DNA from: Chloroflexota bacterium
GTDB taxonomy: Bacteria; Chloroflexota; Anaerolineae; Anaerolineales; Anaerolineaceae
Direction of reading: 5' to 3'
Assembly: GCA_021796375.1 (NCBI GenBank)
Contig: JAJYJF010000047.1
Coordinates: 1-9,863, forward strand
Length of the DNA: 9,863 bases
Both the position numbers and the translations under genes were made by a program. Shown here piece by piece: positions 6,292-9,863 of the stretch. A model generated the notes under the pieces. That model was not told where the DNA came from and ran no database searches. It worked only from the letters and a program-made list of their open reading frames with translations. Position 1 is the first letter of the stretch. Each line of letters opens with the position of its first letter.

Positions 6292-6419
6292 GGGATCTCC
6301 TGAGGTTGCGCGAGGGGGCAGTTCATCCCCCGCTGTCTGTAAAGAGCGCTGGTTGATCCAGGCTCCAGCCAACGAACGCCTCGAATCCGTCCGGCGCCCC
6401 GGGCTCCAGGCAGAAATGC

Positions 6420-6459
6420 GCCCCCGGCAAGGGCGGCCAGTGCCGTGGATACCGGGGGC
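6420..6459. repeat. Nested inverted repeat between the DUF4332 and DUF364 genes
   Basis: GCCCCCGG (6420-6427) and CCGGGGGC (6452-6459) are perfectly complementary, and CGGC (6434-6437) with GCCG (6442-6445) nests inside the 24-base gap. On the minus strand it lies 26 bases past the DUF4332 stop. No proper T-run follows in either direction, so it may be a weak or factor-dependent stop, a stabilising 3' fold, or chance in GC-rich DNA. Apart from it, 6292-6484 holds only the DUF364 ribosome site. Confidence 0.4.
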
Positions 6460-6484
6460 TGTCTGGGACCCAAACGAAGCGGGT

Positions 6485-6889
6485 TTAGTAGGTGACGACC
6501 CGATCGAGCTTGCCGGCCTGCTGCACCCAATCCGCTACCTGCGATTCGGCGGGCAATTTGCGGACGAGCTTTTTCTCCGTGTTGACTTCTTCTAATTTCT
6601 TGAAAAGGTTTGCGGGAACGCGCTTCGCAAGCTCAACGACCGTATCCACCCCGGCAACCTCCAGGAGGTCGGCGTATTCCGAGCCGATGCCCTTGACGCG
6701 CGCCAGGTCCGCCCGGTTGACCCACTTCAGGATCAGCGTGTGGCTGATCCCGGTCTTTTCAACCAGGGTCGCGCGCCCCTTGGGCGAGCTGCCGGTTTCG
6801 AGCAGCAGTTCAACCGTGGCTACCCCGACGTCGGAGAGCTTCTTGGCATAAGCTTCGCCGATTCCCTCAACATCCGCTATTTTCGTCAT
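6485..6889 (-). CDS. DUF4332 helix-hairpin-helix protein
   Basis: A 134-residue protein made of two helix-hairpin-helix-like units, as in DUF4332: IADVEGIGEAYAKKLSDVGV (4-23) and LARVKGIGSEYADLLEVAGV (62-81), each followed by a helix (TVELLLETG; TVVELAKRVP). The hairpins VEGIG and VKGIG have the Gly pattern used by HhH motifs to hold a DNA backbone phosphate. Small DUF4332 proteins occur widely in cyanobacteria and Chloroflexota; their role is not established, and nonspecific nucleic-acid binding is the natural guess. The start at 6889 has AAGGAG (6900-6895) five bases ahead. It lies 65 bases downstream of the 61-residue gene on the same strand and has no clear promoter of its own, so the two are probably co-transcribed. 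Confidence 0.86.
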   Translation of the reverse strand: MTKIADVEGIGEAYAKKLSDVGVATVELLLETGSSPKGRATLVEKTGISHTLILKWVNRADLARVKGIGSEYADLLEVAGVDTVVELAKRVPANLFKKLEEVNTEKKLVRKLPAESQVADWVQQAGKLDRVVTY

Positions 6890-6954
6890 AGGTTCTCCTT
6901 TCTAGGTCTCGTGAATGGTTTGATTCAGGCAACCAGAACCAGCTGGTTGGCGAG

Positions 6955-7140
6955 TTATCCAAACAATTTACCAACTGCGCCGAGATCCGGGCCTTTCCCG
7001 CTCAGGACGCCGTCAAGCTGAGCGGCTACCGGGGCCGGCAGCTTCTGCTTGAGAAAATCCAGCACGGTCTGCACCGCGGTCCGAGCCTGGTCGGGAGACA
7101 AGCCTGCCTTTTGAGCCACAAGATTCACAAGTTCATCCAT
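6955..7140 (-). CDS. Small helical protein, 61 aa, DUF2267/DUF937-like
   Basis: A short protein starting MDELVNLVAQKAGLSPDQA. It has two predicted helices, one from ELVNLVAQ and one from ARTAVQTVLDFLKQKL (19-34), then PAPVAAQLDGVLSG (35-48) and a Gly-rich tail ending in GKLFG. The 'xLSPDQARxAVxxVLxFLKxxLPxP' pattern resembles small stand-alone relatives of DUF2267/DUF937 proteins, whose function is unknown. ATG 7140 is preceded by AAGGAGG, a full Shine-Dalgarno sequence, with a five-base spacer; the frame is open to 7275 but that extension would run through the promoter and is unlikely to be translated. It leads a probable two-gene transcript with the DUF4332 gene. The gene is real on its signals; the family name is tentative. 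Confidence 0.78.
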   Translation of the reverse strand: MDELVNLVAQKAGLSPDQARTAVQTVLDFLKQKLPAPVAAQLDGVLSGKGPDLGAVGKLFG

Positions 7141-7196
7141 CCTACCCTCCTTGCTCTGAAACAATATGTAATTTGGGGTATGAACCGATTGAATGA

Positions 7197-7224
7197 ATTT
7201 TACTTCGATTTGATTAAATATCAA
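7197..7224 (-). promoter_or_regulatory. Promoter of the 61-aa gene and probably of DUF4332
   Basis: On the minus strand TTGATA (7224-7219, five of six) and TAAAAT (7202-7197, five of six) are spaced by 16 bases in an AT-rich patch (about 7150-7230) that stands out from the GC-rich surroundings. The start would be near 7190, with a leader of about 50 bases. Confidence 0.65.
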
Positions 7225-7243
7225 AATTGGTGACGGGACGGGT

Positions 7244-7317
7244 GCATCCCAAATTTTTTGCGAATCTCCCACCACCGGCCCTCAAGCGGTGGGGCGAAAG
7301 TGTAGAAAATGGGATGC
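7244..7317 (-). repeat. Folded spacer downstream of the TtcA-like gene
   Basis: GCATCCCA (7244-7251) and TGGGATGC (7310-7317) are perfectly complementary; just inside them, TTTT can pair with AAAA, with a small bulge. Within the loop CCACCG (7272-7277) pairs with CGGTGG (7287-7292). On the minus strand this begins 36 bases past the TtcA-like stop and ends close to the 7224 promoter. It lacks a canonical U-tract after the inner hairpin, so calling it a terminator would be a guess. Confidence 0.42.
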
Positions 7318-7353
7318 GCGCAACGGGATTGGGGGAAGCCGGACGGGGCTGGT

Positions 7354-8082
7354 CTATTTCTCGGGGAGCGCGGTATATTTCAGGCCGGCCCGCAGCAGGT
7401 TCACCCGGGCATCCTGCGCGCCGGTCTCGGCCAGGCGCAGCAGGGCGCCTGCCAGCTGGCGCCGGCTGTTCGCGGACTGCGGGCAGGCCGGGGGCGGATC
7501 GGGAAAACCGCAGGCGCGGGCGAAGCGCCGGATTTCGCCCTCGGTAACGTAGCACAGCGGGCGGATCACGCGCATCAGACCGCCGAAGTAGTCGCCGCGC
7601 GGCAGCATCGTCTCCGCGCGGGCGCTGTAAAGCAGGTTGAGCAGGGTGGTCTCGGCAAAATCGTCCGCGTGGTGACCGAACGCCACCACATTGTACCCGC
7701 GATCGTGGGCGACCTGCAGCAAGGTGCGGCGCCGGTTCCAGGCGCAGCGCTGGCAGCCCATCGGCAGCTCCTCGCCTTCCGCCAGGCTGACCGGTTCGAT
7801 CACCGTCTCAATCTGGCTGGCGCGCAGGTAATCGACCAGCGGCGCGTGCAGGGGGATCTCGGGGCCGCGCGAATCGCCGATCAAATGGATGGCCAGCAGC
7901 GGGTAGGGGTGCTGAATCCTCCGCCGGCGCAGGTCGAGGAGCCGCAGCAGGCTCAGGCTGTCTTTTCCGCCGGAGACCGCCACGGCGACCCGGTCGCCCT
8001 CGGCGATCATGCCGAACTCGCGGATGGCTTTATCCACGTTCTTCAGCAGCCAGAAGGCGAGGCGTTCGGGATCAGGAGCCAT
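7354..8082 (-). CDS. TtcA-type PP-loop tRNA thiolation enzyme (tRNA 2-thiocytidine synthase-like)
   Basis: A 242-residue adenylating enzyme of the PP-loop ATPase family, TtcA/TtuA group. TtcA makes 2-thiocytidine at position 32 of tRNA, using ATP and a [4Fe-4S] cluster. The PP-loop SGGKDS is at 37-42, CQRC (C110, C113) gives the first two cluster cysteines, GHHADD (136-141) is the conserved mid-domain motif, and C200 in PPPACPQS is the likely third cysteine, matching the C122/C125/C222 set of E. coli TtcA. It is shorter than E. coli TtcA (311 aa), mainly at the ends. The TtuA group (5-methyl-2-thiouridine 54) also has N- and C-terminal zinc fingers, and their absence argues for the TtcA side. 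ATG 8082 has no clear ribosome site, but a TATAAT lies about 53 bases upstream. The gene diverges from the methyltransferase. Confidence 0.9.
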   Translation of the reverse strand: MAPDPERLAFWLLKNVDKAIREFGMIAEGDRVAVAVSGGKDSLSLLRLLDLRRRRIQHPYPLLAIHLIGDSRGPEIPLHAPLVDYLRASQIETVIEPVSLAEGEELPMGCQRCAWNRRRTLLQVAHDRGYNVVAFGHHADDFAETTLLNLLYSARAETMLPRGDYFGGLMRVIRPLCYVTEGEIRRFARACGFPDPPPACPQSANSRRQLAGALLRLAETGAQDARVNLLRAGLKYTALPEK

Positions 8083-8134
8083 GCTCGGGAGGCATTCCCA
8101 GCCAGAGAACCACGGGTTTTGCTTGCACCAGGGG

Positions 8135-8140
8135 ATTATA
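8135..8140 (-). promoter_or_regulatory. -10 box for the TtcA-like gene
   Basis: The minus strand reads TATAAT at 8140-8135. Transcription would begin near 8128 and leave a leader of about 46 bases. No -35 match is seen at 16-18 bases. Confidence 0.5.
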
Positions 8141-8177
8141 CCCTCCCGCTGCGGCGGAGAGGCGACCTTCCAAAGGT

Positions 8178-8183
8178 TATAAT
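8178..8183 (+). promoter_or_regulatory. -10 box placed for leaderless transcription of the methyltransferase
   Basis: TATAAT at 8178-8183 is followed by six bases and then the ATG at 8190, so the predicted transcription start coincides with the A of the start codon. There is no purine-rich ribosome site in the interval (AATCGGATC precedes the ATG). No good -35 is seen. This is the standard layout of leaderless genes in Deinococcus and Actinobacteria. Confidence 0.62.
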
Positions 8184-8189
8184 CGGATC

Positions 8190-9008
8190 ATGGAAAACAT
8201 TGACCGCCACGAATGGCCGGAGCTTTCCGGCGAGACCCGCGAGATCTGGGACCAGATCGCCGGGTTCTGGGACGAGCGCTTCGGCGAGGGCAACGCCTTC
8301 CACCGCACACTGGTCGCCCCGTCGGTCGAGCGGCTGCTGGGGCTCCAGGCGGGCGAGCGCGTGCTGGACGTGGCCTGCGGCAATGGGGCGTTTGCCCGCC
8401 GCCTGGCCGGGTTGGGCGCGCGGGTGACCGCCTGCGATTTCTCGCAGGCCTTTCTGGACCGCGCCAGGGAGATCAGCGAGGCCGCCGGACTGCCCATCGA
8501 GTACGCCTGGGCGGATGCCGCCGACCCGCAGCAGCTGCTGGCGTTCGGCGAGCGCGGCTTCGACGCCGTGGTCTGCAACATGGCGATCATGGACATGCCC
8601 GCCATCGACCCGCTTTTTGCCGCCTCGGTTCGCCTGCTGCGGCCGGGCGGGCGGATGGTGTTTTCACTGCTGCACCCGTGCTTCAACTCGGTCTACACCA
8701 GTAAAGTGATCGAGGAGCAAGACCGCGATGGGAATCTCGCGGTCGAATACTCGCTCCGGCAGAGCGGCTACCTCAGGCCGGAAGCCCGCCGCGGGCTGGG
8801 GATGGTCGGCCAGCCGGCGCCGCAGATTTACTTCCACCGGCCGCTCTCGGTGATCCTCCAGGCAGCCTTCCAGGCCGGGTTCGTGATGGACGGCTGCGAA
8901 GAGCCGGCGTTCCCCGCGGGCGTCGAGGCGGCCCGGCCCACCGGCTGGGAAGCCTTCACGGAGTTTCCGCCGGTCTTTGCCGCCCGGCTGCGGCCGCGCG
9001 GGGGATAA
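8190..9008 (+). CDS. Class I SAM-dependent methyltransferase
   Basis: A 272-residue Rossmann-fold methyltransferase. Motif I is VLDVACGNGAF (58-68), where SAM is bound; D83 in TACDFS is the acidic residue that holds the ribose hydroxyls; an AWADA segment follows, then FDAVVCNMAIMDM as the motif IV region, and LLRPGGRMVFSLLHPCF as the post-motif strand-turn-strand. The N-terminal 40 residues (IWDQIAGFWDERFGEGNAFH) are like those of UbiE/Methyltransf_11-type small-molecule enzymes. The C-terminal part (about 175-272), with the YFHRPLSVILQAAFQAGF segment, is typical of this group and shapes the substrate site. The substrate cannot be told. It has no paired enzyme nearby. Translation probably starts on a leaderless mRNA; the next in-frame ATG is too far inside motif IV to be the start. 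Confidence 0.88.
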   Translation: MENIDRHEWPELSGETREIWDQIAGFWDERFGEGNAFHRTLVAPSVERLLGLQAGERVLDVACGNGAFARRLAGLGARVTACDFSQAFLDRAREISEAAGLPIEYAWADAADPQQLLAFGERGFDAVVCNMAIMDMPAIDPLFAASVRLLRPGGRMVFSLLHPCFNSVYTSKVIEEQDRDGNLAVEYSLRQSGYLRPEARRGLGMVGQPAPQIYFHRPLSVILQAAFQAGFVMDGCEEPAFPAGVEAARPTGWEAFTEFPPVFAARLRPRGG

Positions 9009-9015
9009 CGGGGAG

Positions 9016-9056
9016 AAAAAAGCAGGCGCTTGCTGCAGCAAGCGCCTGCTTTTTTT
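9016..9056. terminator. Bidirectional intrinsic terminator, perfect 40-bp palindrome
   Basis: A6 (9016-9021), a 28-base self-complementary core GCAGGCGCTTGCTG/CAGCAAGCGCCTGC (9022-9049) and T7 (9050-9056) give a palindrome perfect from 9016 to 9055. It lies between the convergent methyltransferase (stop 9008) and YceI gene (stop 9068), with a U-tract for each strand, and should stop both transcripts. Confidence 0.9.
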
Positions 9057-9067
9057 GAATCCCCGCT

Positions 9068-9814
9068 TTACTGCTGCTTCAGGGTCAGGTTCAGGCTGAG
9101 GGTGATGTGATTCACCACGCTCAAGACGACCGGCACCTGCGGCTGGTTGAGGTTGAAATCCTCGAAAGTAAAGCTGGTGGTGGCCTTTCCGATTGCTGAC
9201 CCACCGTTGGCCGTCCCGGTCACGTCCCAGGTCACCGTCTTGGTGACGCCGTGCAGGGTGAGATCGCCGGTGATCTTAAAGGATACCGGACCGCTGGTCG
9301 GGAGGGGGTTCGGCAGGCCCTCCACCTTCGTGGGGACGAAAACAGCCTGCGGGTACTGGTCGGTCTGCAGGATGCTGCGCCGGACGAAGCCGTCCCGCAT
9401 GCTTGAATCGGTCTGCAGGGAAGCGAGGTCTACCACGAACTTGCTCTTGGCAGGGTCGATCGTCCCGTCTTTCTGGATATCGATCTCGCCGCTCACCTGG
9501 TTGGTCTTACCGACCGCATCGGTGGGGAATGAAAGCCGGGCCAGCTGCTCGCGGACCGTGTAGCTGGCCTCGCTCTGGCCCGGGACCAGCACCCAGCGGG
9601 CCGCTCCGCCGGCCGACGCGGGAGCCGGGGATCCGGCAGGCGTGCCGGCCGTGACCGGGATCGCCGACGGCGCGGGTTGCGTGGCCGTCGGGCTGGATGA
9701 AGCGCCGGCCGGGGCGGTCGGGCTCGCGGCAGTGGACACGGCTGCGGCGCAGCCCGCCAGGATCATCCCGGCGATGAGGACCAGGCTGGTGAAACGAATG
9801 GCAGATAAATGCAT
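9068..9814 (-). CDS. YceI-domain lipoprotein
   Basis: A 248-residue exported lipoprotein. A short basic start and hydrophobic stretch (residues 8-19) lead to the lipobox LAGC, with C22 as the predicted lipidated residue. Residues 23-72 are a low-complexity Ala/Ser/Thr/Pro spacer, and the YceI beta-barrel runs from about 73 (RWVLVPGQSEASYTV) to the end, with family segments SGEIDI, SKFVVDLASLQTDSSMRD, LQTDQYPQAVF and GDLTLHGVTKTVTWDV. YceI-like proteins form a lipocalin-like barrel, and the structurally known TT1927b from Thermus binds a polyisoprenoid; the ligand here is unknown. The protein should sit on the outer face of the membrane. ATG 9814 has AAGGGG six bases ahead; ATG 9829, five codons earlier, fits a leaderless start, since the -10 box lies just before it. 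Both give the same mature protein. Confidence 0.92.
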   Translation of the reverse strand: MHLSAIRFTSLVLIAGMILAGCAAAVSTAASPTAPAGASSSPTATQPAPSAIPVTAGTPAGSPAPASAGGAARWVLVPGQSEASYTVREQLARLSFPTDAVGKTNQVSGEIDIQKDGTIDPAKSKFVVDLASLQTDSSMRDGFVRRSILQTDQYPQAVFVPTKVEGLPNPLPTSGPVSFKITGDLTLHGVTKTVTWDVTGTANGGSAIGKATTSFTFEDFNLNQPQVPVVLSVVNHITLSLNLTLKQQ

Positions 9815-9835
9815 GGAAATCCCCTTCATCAAATA

Positions 9836-9841
9836 TTTATA
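9836..9841 (-). promoter_or_regulatory. -10 box of the YceI lipoprotein gene
   Basis: The minus strand reads TATAAA at 9841-9836. The predicted start, near 9829, would fall on an ATG in frame with the gene (leaderless) or give a 15-base leader with AAGGGG for the ATG at 9814. A -35 cannot be judged this close to the window edge. Confidence 0.45.
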
Positions 9842-9863
9842 CTAAAAAGGTATATCGGAAGAT

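Noticed and set aside
5561..6595. 344-codon plus-strand frame opposite the DUF364 gene
   Set aside because: The translation is Ser/Arg/Pro-rich without domains, while the minus strand gives a clear DUF4213/DUF364 protein with a good ribosome site.
7309..8427. 372-codon plus-strand frame opposite the TtcA-like gene
   Set aside because: The minus strand shows SGGKDS, CxxC and GHHADD motifs in order, so the plus frame is a shadow; it also runs into the methyltransferase in another frame.
1..9863. CRISPR arrays, insertion sequences, prophage or tRNA genes
   Set aside because: I saw no regularly spaced repeats, transposase frames, terminal repeats or cloverleaf sequences on either strand.

Overview
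This looks like a stretch of a high-GC bacterial chromosome. Gene content and style (a secreted GH16 glucanase tail, a lipoprotein with a Ser/Thr/Pro/Ala-rich spacer before a YceI domain, a DUF4332 helix-hairpin-helix protein, a DUF364 protein, a phosphofructokinase with PPi-type residues, Shine-Dalgarno starts plus at least one apparently leaderless start) suggest a Chloroflexota (Anaerolineae-like) genome. That placement is inference; the window holds no rRNA or phylogenetic marker.

Layout. 1-266 (+) is the 3' end of a GH16 glycoside hydrolase. 417-929 (-) is an unassigned 170-residue protein that resembles a TniB/ExeA-type AAA ATPase with both Walker motifs eroded; its terminator is at 340-375. 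From a divergent intergenic region, a plus-strand group follows: a short RNase II/RNB-family exoribonuclease (1108-2580), a cupin protein (2626-3099) and a GNAT acetyltransferase (3065-3700), close enough to be one transcript. The 500-base region 3701-4200 has no convincing protein gene, but on the minus strand it carries a consensus sigma70-type promoter, a short structured segment and a terminator: a candidate small RNA of about 102 nt (3897-3998). A phosphofructokinase with PPi-type active-site residues (4201-5484, +) follows with its own promoter and terminator.

The right half is mostly on the minus strand: a DUF4213/DUF364 protein (5548-6291), a DUF4332 protein (6485-6889) and a 61-residue helical protein (6955-7140), the last two probably co-transcribed from a clear promoter at 7197-7224; then a TtcA-type PP-loop tRNA thiolase (7354-8082). 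A class I methyltransferase (8190-9008, +) diverges from the latter and appears to be leaderless. It converges, across a perfect 40-bp palindromic terminator, on a YceI-domain lipoprotein (9068-9814, -).

This is mostly a housekeeping/metabolic neighbourhood without mobile elements, CRISPR or an obvious defence locus. The most unusual item is the candidate small RNA upstream of the phosphofructokinase; next are the degenerate P-loop-like protein, the leaderless starts and the folded spacer at 7244-7317.
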